Source of the DNA: Sporomusa acidovorans | GTDB taxonomy: Bacteria > Bacillota > Negativicutes > Sporomusales > Sporomusaceae | DNA length: 64,000 nt | Assembly (NCBI RefSeq): GCF_002257695.2 | Contig: NZ_CP155571.1 | Reading direction: 5' to 3' (one strand) | Part shown: one piece after another, positions 1-8,970 of the stretch | Layout: each line of letters begins with the position of its first letter | How positions within the stretch are numbered: position 1 is the first letter of the stretch | The notes under the pieces: generated by a model | Told to the model about the DNA's origin: nothing | What the model saw: only the letters and a program-made list of their open reading frames with translations | Database searches by the model: none | Program-made: the position numbers and the translations under genes

Positions 1-661
1 AATTATTGAAAATTGTTATTTTTCCGATTCCTTTATTAACGTGCTTATTGGCTTTTATATTAATTTCAAAACCTGTTTTCTTAAAATATTTTAAAGCATT
101 GCTTTCAATCATTTCTTTTAACTCATGAAATGTAATCCCTGATCCTTCTTTTTCAATAGCCTTTGCCGCATTTTTTAAGCACTCGTACTCAACTCGTACA
201 GCAATGGGGATACCTAAATTATCTTTGATCACCTTGACATCCACATTACTTTCCCACAATACTCTATGCTCCGTATTTATTAGCGAGACTTTCATTGTTT
301 CTAACGATGACTTAAAAGAAATATGATCGGTATTAATTCGCCTAATACCTCGTTCCGCCAGCGCCCTTCTTCATCAATTGTTCAATCAAATATGGCACAT
401 GGTCGGCATTTATATTATCAACATGAGTCATAAGAAGCATATTAAACATCGCCTTTCTACTATAAATTCACTCAAATGCCAGCTTCTACGTTATATATTG
501 TTATCTTTGCGCTTTCCATGTCCACCATACCTTATTAAAACACCTTCATATGTTTTCTACGTTGCAATATCTTTTTCACGACAACAATCGCCATAAATAA
601 GATAGCCATCATTTTTTTCTGACCCGCATTGTTTTTGCTGTTTCGTAAACGATATTCTGGC
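1..661 (-). pseudogene. Decayed coding remnant, possibly LarC-like C-terminal region
   Basis: Reading leftward there is protein-like sequence broken by several frameshifts and stops. One stretch begins at 449 (MFNMLLMTHVDNINADHVPY) and continues after a frameshift near 370-380 into a frame open to the window edge (VDVKVIKDNLGIPIAVRVEY). Upstream pieces near 495-605 and 620-660 read YLIYGDCCREKDIA and QNIVYETAKTMRV in shifting frames. The NINADHVPYLIEQLMKKGA segment resembles the C-terminal part of LarC (DUF111), the nickel-pincer cofactor protein, but the match is from memory and weak. No intact frame spans the region, so I call it a pseudogene. It may belong to a larger gene left of the window. 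Confidence 0.35.
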
Positions 662-942
662 GTAACCAATTTCACTTAACATTGATAAACCGTGCCTCCT
701 TTCCTCAGATTATCAGTGCTATACCCTCTCACCGCCTTTCGAGTTAGTGCAATTGACCATTTATACTAATTAATTTATCGGTATAATCTTATATTATTTA
801 TTGTGATATCTTATATGATTATTATAATTATCTTATATTATTTTTTGATGTATTTCAACATATTTTTTTAATATTTCTTTTTTTCTTATAAAACTGCAAA
901 AAAAGACTTATGCGTTTCGAATCTTTTTATTCGTTCAAACAA

Positions 943-971
943 CAAAAAAGCCGAGGACTTATGTCCTCGGC
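943..971 (-). terminator. Intrinsic terminator after the GntR gene
   Basis: GCCGAGGAC and GTCCTCGGC form a perfect 9-bp stem with a TTAT/ATAA loop. On the minus strand it is followed by TTTTTTG. It lies 30 bp past the stop of the leftward GntR gene. Confidence 0.85.
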
Positions 972-1000
972 ACTTGGATAGTGTTATTTATTCTATACTT

Positions 1001-1690
1001 TTATTTAGTTGTTTTGCTTTGCTTAATAGCCTTAAGCATTCTCAGACTATGCAGACGAGCAAATTCTTCAATTTTTTCTGGTGGAGCCGACTCTCTAAAT
1101 AACCGAATTAGCTCCTTATGTTCTTGGACCGATTCTTTGGCACGGCGTGGAACGAACGTAAAAATCGCTTTGCGAATTTGCGCCATGCGCTGACGCACTT
1201 GTTCTAAGCGTTCAATGAGATATGTATTGTTGGATTTTTCGTAAATTTTTTCATGAAATTGACTATTTAACTCACCAAACTTCTCGAAATCAAAATCATC
1301 CAATGCGTTCTGCATGTCTTGATTTATTCTTTCAAGTTCATCAATATCTTGCCATGTCATTTTTCCGGCTGCCAAGAAGGTTGCTCCGCCATCCAGGAAT
1401 GACTGCACCCAATGAGTATCTTCGTGGTCAGATGCATTCAGCATTTGTACGATAGCTCCACTGTATGGAATAATTTGAACCAGACCATCCGCTTCTAATC
1501 GACGAATGGCCTCCCTAACGGGTATTATACTAAAATTTAATTCAGCCGCAACACGATCCATGACGATTTTATCGCCTGGTCCATAAGTACCATCAATAAT
1601 CCGTGAGCGAATAAACTCATAAGCTTGCCGTGTTTTCATCATTCGCGGGCTTTCAGTTTCTGTATTGTTATTACTATTGCATTTAATCAT
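1001..1690 (-). CDS. GntR family transcriptional regulator (FCD type)
   Basis: A 229-residue DNA-binding regulator. The N-terminal winged helix spans roughly residues 18-85 (QAYEFIRSRIIDGTYGPGDK, then VPVREAIRRLEADGLV-like recognition sequence). The C-terminal half is helical with histidines typical of the FCD effector domain, which usually binds organic acids and often a metal. Length is normal for the family. No strong ribosome site precedes the first ATG; a second start (MMKTRQ) 17 codons in is possible. A terminator follows directly, so it is probably monocistronic. Targets are unknown; the MFS gene on the same strand is a reasonable candidate. Confidence 0.85.
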   Translation of the reverse strand: MIKCNSNNNTETESPRMMKTRQAYEFIRSRIIDGTYGPGDKIVMDRVAAELNFSIIPVREAIRRLEADGLVQIIPYSGAIVQMLNASDHEDTHWVQSFLDGGATFLAAGKMTWQDIDELERINQDMQNALDDFDFEKFGELNSQFHEKIYEKSNNTYLIERLEQVRQRMAQIRKAIFTFVPRRAKESVQEHKELIRLFRESAPPEKIEEFARLHSLRMLKAIKQSKTTK

Positions 1691-1792
1691 AATGTTATAT
1701 TATAAATTAAATCATATATAATTTCAACTAGATGCTACCTGTTATGATAATTCATAGAATAGCATTACCGCTTTTACCCTATTCAGGCTGTC

Positions 1793-1880
1793 TTAGCTCA
1801 TCATGCTCCTTAACTGATTCTTTTGCCCGGCAGCACGAACATAAAAATAGATTTGCGAATTTGCCTCAAACGCTGGCGAA
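1793..1880 (-). pseudogene. Fragment of a second gntR gene (degenerate copy)
   Basis: This stretch is visibly homologous to 1107-1200 inside the neighbouring GntR gene, sharing for example GATTCTTT-GC, ACGAAC-TAAAAAT and TTTGCGAATTTGC with scattered mismatches and a short deletion. It would encode part of an FCD domain but no frame extends around it. It looks like what is left of a tandem paralogue. Confidence 0.6.
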
Positions 1881-1966
1881 CCAAGAAAATCAGCTTCTAA
1901 ATTGAATTTCTTCCCTAATCGGCCTAAGACTAGGTAATGTTAAACTTACTAATAAATTTATTATTA

Positions 1967-1995
1967 TTGATATATTGGGACTCGTTTGCTATTAT
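1967..1995 (+). promoter_or_regulatory. Promoter for the ferredoxin transcript
   Basis: TTGATA (1967-1972), a 17-bp spacer and TATTAT (1990-1995) give a good sigma-A promoter facing right. It starts about 255 bp ahead of the ferredoxin gene. Confidence 0.5.
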
Positions 1996-2258
1996 ATGAT
2001 ATAAAATAATGAAGAAAGTAGTGTATTATGAAGATGGCTTACCAACTTATTGTACAGGCTGGTAAGCGTTTTGTTATTATGCCATCTGTAAATTGGCGGT
2101 CGAATAGCATTTTGGCCTTCCTCTTTTTAGAGAAAGGTTTTCGTCGGATGAGCGATGTGATTTTTATGAATTACGTTGTGACATATACCCCCCCTGGTAA
2201 GAGGGGATAAAGGCAATGATAATATATAGACAGTATCAAAAACTCTGGAGGAAAATAA
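1996..2258 (+). other. Long 5' leader with possible small ORF
   Basis: Between the promoter and the ferredoxin start there is a leader of about 255 nt. It has a GCTTACCA/TGGTAAGC stem (2037-2067), a C-run paired with GAGGGG near 2188-2205, and an open frame 2028-2210 (60 codons, weak ribosome site) that resembles no family I know. It could be an untranslated regulatory leader or a short leader peptide; I cannot assign a riboswitch class. Confidence 0.3.
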
Positions 2259-2528
2259 ATGCTTACAATATCAATTTGTTTTGGAAGTAAATGCCAGTTA
2301 CGTGGTGCCTCAGATGTTTTAAATGCATTTATGGTATTGATAGAACGTTATAAGATTAAGAGCGAGATAGATATCGATGGAGACTTCTGCCAAGGGAAAT
2401 GTACCGAAGGGGTAGTTATCAAATTAAATGATGAAGTTATAACTAACGTCACTAAAGATAAAGTTCATAGGATTCTTGTGGAAAAAGTCTTAAAGGATAT
2501 TATCATGTCTCCATTAAATAAATCGTAG
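2259..2528 (+). CDS. Thioredoxin-like [2Fe-2S] ferredoxin
   Basis: An 89-residue protein preceded by CTGGAGG 8 nt before the ATG. Four cysteines in the pattern CFGSKC near the N-terminus and CQGKC near residue 46 match the Cx4C...Cx3C cluster ligands of the NuoE/Shethna-type thioredoxin-fold [2Fe-2S] ferredoxins. As a stand-alone domain it is likely a cytoplasmic electron carrier, as seen next to hydrogenases and formate dehydrogenases in anaerobes. No redox enzyme partner is adjacent, so its role here is open. Confidence 0.8.
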   Translation: MLTISICFGSKCQLRGASDVLNAFMVLIERYKIKSEIDIDGDFCQGKCTEGVVIKLNDEVITNVTKDKVHRILVEKVLKDIIMSPLNKS

Positions 2529-2723
2529 CTAACCAGGCCCCAGCTTCACCAATATCCATCTTCCTGGAAACCTGCCTGAAATTTAAAGGCAACATCTTTA
2601 AAAATTAATTAAATCTCCAATGAAGCATAAAAGAGGCCGCCTCAATTTTTTATTGCGATAGCCTCTTTAGTACAACCTGGGTCTAAAGACTTATAAAGAC
2701 AGGTTCTTCACAGTTTACGCCCC

Positions 2724-2771
2724 CCTAGTATGATTTTTTGTGTTTGCGAGACACACATAAATCATACCAGG
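2724..2771. other. Extended hairpin
   Basis: CCTAGTATGATTT and AAATCATACCAGG pair with one wobble, enclosing an inner GTGT/ACAC stem. It lies in the 420-bp convergent gap between the rightward ferredoxin and the leftward MFS gene. A weaker AAGAGGC/GCCTCTT pair lies at about 2630-2666. It may be a terminator for the ferredoxin transcript, although the T tract is poor. Confidence 0.4.
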
Positions 2772-2818
2772 GTTTGTTTATTTCTCAAAGTTCATTTCAC
2801 ATATTACAGGAATGCTTT

Positions 2819-2853
2819 TGTAAGGATTGTCCGTACATTGGACAATCCTTACA
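2819..2853. other. Perfect 14-bp inverted repeat
   Basis: TGTAAGGATTGTCC and GGACAATCCTTACA are separated by 7 bp. The repeat lies about 95 bp past the MFS stop. There is no U tract on either strand, so it could be a processing or terminator stem or a protein-binding site. Confidence 0.5.
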
Positions 2854-2947
2854 ACCTCCCTAAAAGATGTTATATATTAAGGAAGTTGTTATAAAATGAT
2901 CGAACGGATGTCAATTTTCTTAAGTAGAGTTACACCATAAGTGGGCT

Positions 2948-4258
2948 TTATGCCTTCTTGGCATCGCTCATAGCATTATACCTTTTTTCTGTACTAACAG
3001 TCACAAGCCCATTATCTAACGTTAAGAGAAATAAACCTGCTATGGCAATAGAAACAGCCATACCGATATATGCCCCCTGAAATGAGCCTGTCATATCTTT
3101 AATATAACCGGTAAAGTACGGTCCAGCCCAGCCACTGGTGCAGCCGATTGAGTTAATTAAACTTGTCGCTGCAGCGGCAGCTGAACCGGATAAAAACGTC
3201 GTAGGATAGGACCACCAGACCCCTAGTCCAATATATAAGCCTAATGCACTCACGGTGACAAGTGCAAGACTAAACCAGGGATCAGTAACGAACGGCCCAG
3301 CGGCCATCGCAATTGCCCCCATGAATAACGGCAAGGCCATGTGCCACCGTTTTTCCCCCGATTTGGAAGATGACATCCCCCACAGAATGAAACCAATAAA
3401 GGCTATTGTCATCGGTATTGCAATAAGCCAACCCATTTGTGAGTTGGACCAGCCGGATACCGATTTAAGGACGGTAGGCATCCAAAAATTGAACCCCCAA
3501 AAACCGGTCATCCATAAAAAGAAGATTCCACATAGTTTCAGAACTTTTTTATCTTTACAAGATTCCCAAACCGTAAATTTCCGGACTGCATTTTTCGCGG
3601 TGATTTCCTGTTCATATTCTGTGGTCAGCAGTTGCTTCTCTTCCGGAGATAGCCAATTTGCATCCTTCGGCCAGTCCGGCAGACAATATAAATAACCAAT
3701 ACCTAATGCAATAGCAGGAAAAGCTTCGAGCAAAAATAAAGATTGCCATCCCTTGAGTCCCAAAACTGAAACATCTAGCAGCCAACCGGCAAGGGGTGCG
3801 CCAATGACCCCTGATAGGAGCATTGACGACAAAAAAAGTGACATAGCTGCCGGTCTTTCCTTGGTATTAAACCAGCGAGGCATAATAATAGCATAAACCA
3901 CAGGGAAGAAACTGGCTTCACATGCCCCCAACAAGAAGCGCAGGATATAAAACTGCATGGCATTCTGCATAAACGCCATGAAAGCTAATACCGCTCCCCA
4001 AACGACCAATATTATAGCCAGCCATACGCGGGGGCTTTTGCGCTCTGCAATGAGTGCCCCTGGAACTCCAAAAAGCATATAACCAAAAAAGAGAATACCG
4101 GCTCCCATTCCAAATTGTTCGGCGGAAAATCCCATATCTTTGTTCATTGTCAACGCTGCAAAGGCAACATTGACTCGATCAAGGTAGGCCATGATCGATC
4201 CAATAAACAACGGGAAAATAATATAGAAGTACTTTCTTGCCTGTAAGTTTTTTAACAT
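2948..4258 (-). CDS. MFS transporter, anion:cation symporter family
   Basis: A 436-residue integral membrane protein with about 12 hydrophobic segments. The N-terminal YLDRVNVAFA motif in the first helix and the loop between helices 2 and 3 match the ACS family (tartrate, hexuronate, 4-hydroxyphenylacetate and phthalate permeases), which imports organic anions with protons. The start has AAGGAGG 8 nt upstream. It lies downstream of lplA in the same direction after a 200-bp gap with no clear terminator. The substrate cannot be read from the sequence. Confidence 0.85.
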   Translation of the reverse strand: MLKNLQARKYFYIIFPLFIGSIMAYLDRVNVAFAALTMNKDMGFSAEQFGMGAGILFFGYMLFGVPGALIAERKSPRVWLAIILVVWGAVLAFMAFMQNAMQFYILRFLLGACEASFFPVVYAIIMPRWFNTKERPAAMSLFLSSMLLSGVIGAPLAGWLLDVSVLGLKGWQSLFLLEAFPAIALGIGYLYCLPDWPKDANWLSPEEKQLLTTEYEQEITAKNAVRKFTVWESCKDKKVLKLCGIFFLWMTGFWGFNFWMPTVLKSVSGWSNSQMGWLIAIPMTIAFIGFILWGMSSSKSGEKRWHMALPLFMGAIAMAAGPFVTDPWFSLALVTVSALGLYIGLGVWWSYPTTFLSGSAAAAATSLINSIGCTSGWAGPYFTGYIKDMTGSFQGAYIGMAVSIAIAGLFLLTLDNGLVTVSTEKRYNAMSDAKKA

Positions 4259-4464
4259 TTATGAACCTCCTTACTATATATTAGGATCTATCGAAACTAT
4301 CAGTTGCGAACGAGCGAGTGTTACCCCGGTTTTATACGAATTTTCAGGAATATGAAACAACAAAATCAGTTCTTCAGCATAAGAGGCCAGGAAATTACGA
4401 GCTGTATACAGACATTACCCCTTTGGGCGCAAGTCGTTTTACAATGCATTTTACAACTTATCCT

Positions 4465-5445
4465 TTAAACTAACAAAGCACAGAGATCATCCGCGGTCAC
4501 GCCGTAGATATATTGTTCGATGGATACCTGTCCTAAAATCTCCATAATAGCCGCTTTTTCATGAAGGCAGCCGCGTAGAGTATCAGCTAGTTTTGCGATG
4601 TCCTCAAGGCCAAAGAAATCTCCAAAAATTTTAATTTGATCAATTTTGCCTTCGCTGATTTCCATACGGACATCCACAAAACCATGGGCAAACTTTTTGC
4701 AGTTTTTCCATGAATATTGAGGCGAAACACCGTATTGCCACTTCCAGGAAGCATATTTATTACGAGCTAATTCACGGACAGCCTCCGCTTGCTGCATACT
4801 CAGCGTATACGGCCTTAAGTCTGGTACAACCTGCAAAAAATACTCTTGCAGGGCCGTGCAGAATTCTTCTACGCTTATCCTTTCCTCTAAATGCTGTAAA
4901 ATAGTAGTAACACGGTTGCGAACTGATTTCACTCCCTTACCTTCTATTTTTGCGGGATTGGGGCGTAGCACATCAGCAAGCACAGCTAAATCGGATGAAA
5001 ATAGGATGCATCCGTGATGCAGAAGCCTTCCATTCACTACAGCTTGTGCATTTCCGCAGATCTTCCGTTCTTCTATACATAAATCATTTCTGCCAGAAAG
5101 AGTTGCCGTGATTCCCAGTGTTTTAAGAAATGCAATAATCGGCTGTGTAAATTTTCTGTAATCACCAAATTCATCTTGGACATAAGGTATGATTAAGGTG
5201 TAATTTACATTTCCAAGATCGTGATAGACTGCTCCGCCACCTGTTAAGCGGCGAGCCACCATCACATTTTCGCGCTGTATATAATCTAAATTGATTTCTT
5301 CTACGGTATTCTGGTTTTTGCCAACAACGACTGTCGGCTTATCTCGCCAAAGGCACAGAATATCTTCTTGAAAATTCGTTAACAAATATTCTTCCAACGC
5401 CAGATTATAGTAAGGATCAAGTGAGTTGTTGTGTACCAGCAACAA
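4465..5445 (-). CDS. lplA: Lipoate-protein ligase A family protein
   Basis: It attaches lipoate to lipoyl-domain lysines using ATP. Visible signatures are the RRLTGGGAVYHD substrate loop, KICGNAQ carrying the catalytic lysine region, and a C-terminal accessory domain (about residues 240-325), which gives the full-length two-domain form. The frame opens at a GTG at 5454, but GGGAGG touches that codon. The TTG codons at 5451 or 5445 have better spacing and fit the family start (LLVHNNSLDPYYNLALEE), so the start is uncertain by three codons. It lies 40 bp after the dihydrolipoyl dehydrogenase and probably serves its lipoyl domain. Confidence 0.85.
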   Translation of the reverse strand: MLLVHNNSLDPYYNLALEEYLLTNFQEDILCLWRDKPTVVVGKNQNTVEEINLDYIQRENVMVARRLTGGGAVYHDLGNVNYTLIIPYVQDEFGDYRKFTQPIIAFLKTLGITATLSGRNDLCIEERKICGNAQAVVNGRLLHHGCILFSSDLAVLADVLRPNPAKIEGKGVKSVRNRVTTILQHLEERISVEEFCTALQEYFLQVVPDLRPYTLSMQQAEAVRELARNKYASWKWQYGVSPQYSWKNCKKFAHGFVDVRMEISEGKIDQIKIFGDFFGLEDIAKLADTLRGCLHEKAAIMEILGQVSIEQYIYGVTADDLCALLV

Positions 5446-5485
5446 AAACAACACCCCTCCCGTAACAAGTGTTAGGAAACATCTC

Positions 5486-7177
5486 CTATTTCAGATAATC
5501 GTTCTTGTGCAAATGAATTGACGCATTCGTCAAGCCCGACGCACATTCAAAAATGGTTTCGCTAGTGGTGGGATGAGGGAAGATAACACTTGCAATATCC
5601 TTATCTGTCAAGCCAAAGCGGATTGCAAAAGATAATATGTTGATAGCAGTATCTGCATCTGGACCTACAATGCTTGCACCAATAATTTTTTTGCTGGTAC
5701 TATCCTGCACCAATTTTACAAAGCCTTTTGTCTCATTCATGATCAGCGCTTTGCCATTCGCATAGTAAGGAAATTTTGCAACACGGAACGCGATCCGCTG
5801 TCTTTCGCATTCGGCTTCCGTCATGCCAACGGCGGCCGCTTCCGGGTTGGTGAAAACTACATTCGGCACGACGGAATAGTCCATTTTTTCCGCTTGTCCT
5901 AAAATATTGTTGATGGCACAAAAGCCTTGATGTGAGGCAACATGAGCAAGCTGGATCACATTCGTAACATCACCTATCGCGTAGATATGCGGAACATTGG
6001 TCTGCATGAATTCATTCACTTCAATGCCGCGTTTTTTTTCACACAGCTTTACACCCGCTTTTTCTAGCTGCAAATTGTCTAGATTCGGCTCTCGTCCAAT
6101 GGAAATCAGCACTCTTTCACTAACCAGCCTAAAGACCTCTTCCCCCTGCTGATAGGTTACGATGGCCTGCCCGTCGACACTCTGCTCGATGCTCATCACT
6201 TTGGAAGAGGTATGTATCTGTACCCCTCTACTTTGTAAAAGCTCTTGTATCTCCCCTGAGACATCTTTATCCAACATTGCGAGGACACGATCCAAGAATT
6301 CGACGACATGCACTTTTACACCCAGGCTGACCAGAATAGAAGCGAACTCCATGCCGATGACCCCGCCGCCAACAATTGTGATGGAAGACGGAAGCTTCTC
6401 CAAATCGAGTACTGATTGGCTGTTCAATACAACGGGAAGATCTGCTCCTGAAATTTGCAGTTGGGAAATCTTAGAGCCTGTGGCAATAATAATGTTTTTA
6501 GCGGTTACGTGATATATTGCACCGGGTGCTGCGACATCAACCTGTTTTTCAGAACAGAAAGAACCCACACCATTCAGAATTTTGACACCATGTTCACGCA
6601 ATAGCGAATCAACGCCGCGCCTCAATTGATCCCGCACCTCATTTTTGCGGCGGATAACCTTTGCAAAATTTACATCGGCTTCCTGTACATGAATACCGTA
6701 TCGTTCGCTTTCCGAAATCTCGTGAAATAGCTGGGCAGTTTTGACAAATGCTTTGGTAGGAATGCAGCCTTCGTTAAGGCATGTGCCTCCGACCTCACCT
6801 TTTTCAACAACTATGGTTTCGATGCCGCATTGAGCTGCGCGAATCGCTGCGACATACCCGCCAGGACCCGCACCGATTATCAATAGTTCGCAGTTCATAT
6901 CTGTTTCTTTTATAATGTCGGCACTAGTTTCATTTGCTGCCTCGGTAAAGACATCATTTACCTCAAACAGGATATCGTCTGCGTTTACCTTGTCACCTTG
7001 CGTAACAAGAACCTTTTGAACCGTTCCGTCCTTCGATGCGATAACGGGAATAACACCTTTCTGTGCTTCATACTCCATTAGCTTGTCCCCGGATTTTACA
7101 CGGTCGCCTGGTTTTACAAAAACCATACCCACTGTGACAGGAGATGGTCCCATAATAAACCCAATTTTAATTTCCAT
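5486..7177 (-). CDS. lpdA: Dihydrolipoyl dehydrogenase with N-terminal lipoyl domain
   Basis: A 563-residue flavoprotein disulfide reductase. Residues 1-72 form a biotinyl/lipoyl-type domain with a candidate lipoylated lysine at K40 (YEAQKG). A linker leads to the FAD-binding IGAGPGG (101-107), the redox pair GGTCLNEGC (C133, C138), a second NAD-binding GGGVIG, the AIGDV motif and the HPTTSE active-site histidine near the C-terminus. The usual role is NAD-dependent reoxidation of dihydrolipoamide. No E1 or E2 is nearby; instead it sits between OsmC and LplA. The fused lipoyl domain means it could carry reducing equivalents on its own. Confidence 0.9.
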   Translation of the reverse strand: MEIKIGFIMGPSPVTVGMVFVKPGDRVKSGDKLMEYEAQKGVIPVIASKDGTVQKVLVTQGDKVNADDILFEVNDVFTEAANETSADIIKETDMNCELLIIGAGPGGYVAAIRAAQCGIETIVVEKGEVGGTCLNEGCIPTKAFVKTAQLFHEISESERYGIHVQEADVNFAKVIRRKNEVRDQLRRGVDSLLREHGVKILNGVGSFCSEKQVDVAAPGAIYHVTAKNIIIATGSKISQLQISGADLPVVLNSQSVLDLEKLPSSITIVGGGVIGMEFASILVSLGVKVHVVEFLDRVLAMLDKDVSGEIQELLQSRGVQIHTSSKVMSIEQSVDGQAIVTYQQGEEVFRLVSERVLISIGREPNLDNLQLEKAGVKLCEKKRGIEVNEFMQTNVPHIYAIGDVTNVIQLAHVASHQGFCAINNILGQAEKMDYSVVPNVVFTNPEAAAVGMTEAECERQRIAFRVAKFPYYANGKALIMNETKGFVKLVQDSTSKKIIGASIVGPDADTAINILSFAIRFGLTDKDIASVIFPHPTTSETIFECASGLTNASIHLHKNDYLK

Positions 7178-7275
7178 AATATAATTAATACTCCCGTAAA
7201 AAATAATGTTCTAACATCCCCCCTGCCGGCAGTACTCCGGCAGGGGTTCATAGTGCAAAAATTGCTAGGTGATTA

Positions 7276-7719
7276 TTAAAGCATCGTCAATTCGAGACCG
7301 TCCATAGTTGTACCGTCACGAAGAGTGGAACCGACTGGACATTTCATTTCTGCATGCTCAATCAGTTGGCGGATGCGTTGCTCCGATACGGGACTCTTGA
7401 CAAAGAAGTGGTAGCGAATATTTTGATAACCCGTCGTCATTGCCGCATTGGGAACCATCATGCCATCGGTATTAATGTCGCCTTCAACGTCCACCCGGAT
7501 ATCATCAATCTGAATGCCTTGCATCGAAGCATAAATAAAGGTTGTAATTGCTAAGCATGAACCAAGGCTTGCCAAAAGCATTTCAATGGGAGTAAGGCCA
7601 AGGTTGGTTCCACCGGATTCTAACGGTTCGTCGATATAGGTTTTGATGCCGCGGGCCTCAACTTCCATACAAACTGCTTTATTTTGCCGTATAGATACTT
7701 TACGGGTTTTCATTGGCAC
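7276..7719 (-). CDS. OsmC/Ohr family peroxidase
   Basis: A 147-residue protein of standard OsmC length. It keeps both catalytic cysteines: C55 in LGSCLAIT on the central helix and C127 in KCPVGSTL. Family members reduce organic hydroperoxides, and Ohr/OsmC enzymes studied elsewhere take electrons from lipoylated proteins and dihydrolipoyl dehydrogenase. The GTG start has AAGGAG 9 nt upstream; an in-frame ATG follows two codons later. It is the first gene of the OsmC-DLD-LplA run, with about 100 bp before DLD, which supports functional coupling. Confidence 0.85.
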   Translation of the reverse strand: MPMKTRKVSIRQNKAVCMEVEARGIKTYIDEPLESGGTNLGLTPIEMLLASLGSCLAITTFIYASMQGIQIDDIRVDVEGDINTDGMMVPNAAMTTGYQNIRYHFFVKSPVSEQRIRQLIEHAEMKCPVGSTLRDGTTMDGLELTML

Positions 7720-7840
7720 AATAATCAGCTCCTTATAAAATTAACATTCGTTTTTTCTCATGGTCCCAAGGTTTGGCAAAAAGCATAGCTTTCAAAATGT
7801 AGGCAACCATCAATATTACTACCAAACTGCCGGCAGGCAA

Positions 7841-8245
7841 TCAGCAGAAAGCATATTTCTTTTGCTCGGGGCTGGCCGTAAGAGGATTTATATCTCCTTC
7901 TTTGGGAACGATGCAGATAATAACGAGCTGCTCTTTATCGGAAGTGTTCCAGAAAGTGTGATGGATATTACTGGGAACATGCATCCAGTAACCACTGGCA
8001 ATGTCATACTCAGTGTCCCCGACGATAAATTTTCCTTTGCCACCGATACACAAAGCCTGGTGCTCCCAAGGATGATGGTTGTCCGGCGCCACAGCCCCTG
8101 GATTTAATTTGAAGCAGCGCATAACATGGCTATCCCAGAAGTGGCCTGGTCCGAAAATGATGCGCTTCTCAGCCCCCTTAATAAATTCTGAGCAGTCGAT
8201 TAGGGGCAAATCATCGATCTTACCAACATACTTGATATTTTCCAT
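7841..8245 (-). CDS. Cupin domain protein (copy 1)
   Basis: A 134-residue single cupin. The conserved core HHPWEHQALCIGG...GDTEYDIASGYWMHVPS...HHTFWN supplies the histidines expected of a mononuclear metal site. The frame opens five codons earlier, but GGAGG lies 8 nt before the ATG at 8245, and the paralogue at 8971-9375 begins at the same place. The two copies are about 80% identical. Its substrate is unknown. It is divergent from the HxlR regulator, which probably controls it. Confidence 0.85.
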   Translation of the reverse strand: MENIKYVGKIDDLPLIDCSEFIKGAEKRIIFGPGHFWDSHVMRCFKLNPGAVAPDNHHPWEHQALCIGGKGKFIVGDTEYDIASGYWMHVPSNIHHTFWNTSDKEQLVIICIVPKEGDINPLTASPEQKKYAFC

Positions 8246-8390
8246 ACAAAAGACCTCCATTTTTTAGACAAATGCAAAACAGGCCCTCCCCAAAGCAAAT
8301 TTATAGAAATTCTTTTGATCCGACCACAATAGTCCTGCATTTGACTTTTATTACGAATTAAATATATAATGTAGCTAAATCTTTAACAAG

Positions 8391-8434
8391 TACGCACTTT
8401 TTTGTGACTAGATACGCACTTTTTTGTAACTAGA
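8391..8434 (+). promoter_or_regulatory. Tandem 22-bp operator repeats before hxlR
   Basis: Two adjacent 22-bp units read tacgcac(T)6gtractaga and differ at one base (g or a). Each contains a loose dyad (AGTA..CAC / GTG.ACT). They lie 27 bp before the HxlR start, between it and cupin copy 1. A related site precedes cupin copy 2 at 9515-9538, so they are likely HxlR binding sites. Confidence 0.6.
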
Positions 8435-8461
8435 TTATTTTCATCAGTTGGGAGGATCAAC

Positions 8462-8836
8462 ATGAATTCTGAAAGTTGTCCCATCAAAACCACCCTGTCT
8501 ATGATCAGCGGCAAATGGAAGCTTACCATCATTAAGGAACTCCTAACTTACGAGAGTGTACGTTTCGGAGAACTCATGCGATCCATTCCCCACATATCCC
8601 AAAAAGTCTTGACAGATCAGCTGCGTGAGCTTGAGGACGACGGACTTATCGTGCGAACAGACTATCATGAAAATCCCCCTAGAGTGGAATACTCACTAAC
8701 CAAACTGGGTGTCAGTATGGTTAGCATTATGAAAGAGATCCGTCGTTGGGGAATGTTTCACCTTTTGAATAACGAGAAAAGGCACGTCCGCTGCTTGAAA
8801 TGCAAGCAGTGTCAGACAAATCCCCATGGATGCTGA
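8462..8836 (+). CDS. HxlR family transcriptional regulator
   Basis: A 124-residue winged-helix protein with GGGAGGAT before the ATG. It begins MNSESCPIKTTLSMISGKWK, the typical HxlR opening with a cysteine at position 6; that residue is the redox or electrophile sensor in YodB/HypR-type members. QLRELEDDGLIVRTDY is the wing region. The tail carries three extra cysteines (CLKCKQC). It is flanked by divergent cupin 1 and convergent cupin 2, both plausible targets, and may respond to thiol-reactive compounds (inference). Confidence 0.88.
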   Translation: MNSESCPIKTTLSMISGKWKLTIIKELLTYESVRFGELMRSIPHISQKVLTDQLRELEDDGLIVRTDYHENPPRVEYSLTKLGVSMVSIMKEIRRWGMFHLLNNEKRHVRCLKCKQCQTNPHGC

Positions 8837-8894
8837 TATTTGCTCGCAACGTGTTCGAACAAATCAAAATAGAAGACGTATGGCCTACCTATAC

Positions 8895-8945
8895 AAAAAG
8901 CAAAACAGACGATTCTACTTTCCCGAATCGTCTGTTTTGCTTTTT
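8895..8945. terminator. Bidirectional terminator between hxlR and cupin 2
   Basis: A stem of about 21 bp (AAAAAGCAAAACAGACGATT on the left arm) encloses a loop near 8916-8924. T runs follow on both strands, so it can stop both convergent transcripts. Confidence 0.9.
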
Positions 8946-8970
8946 AATTAAAACTACAGGTGCACCGCCA

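Noticed and set aside
2028..2210. 60-codon frame upstream of the ferredoxin as a firm gene
   Set aside because: Weak ribosome site and no recognisable motif; kept only as part of the leader description.
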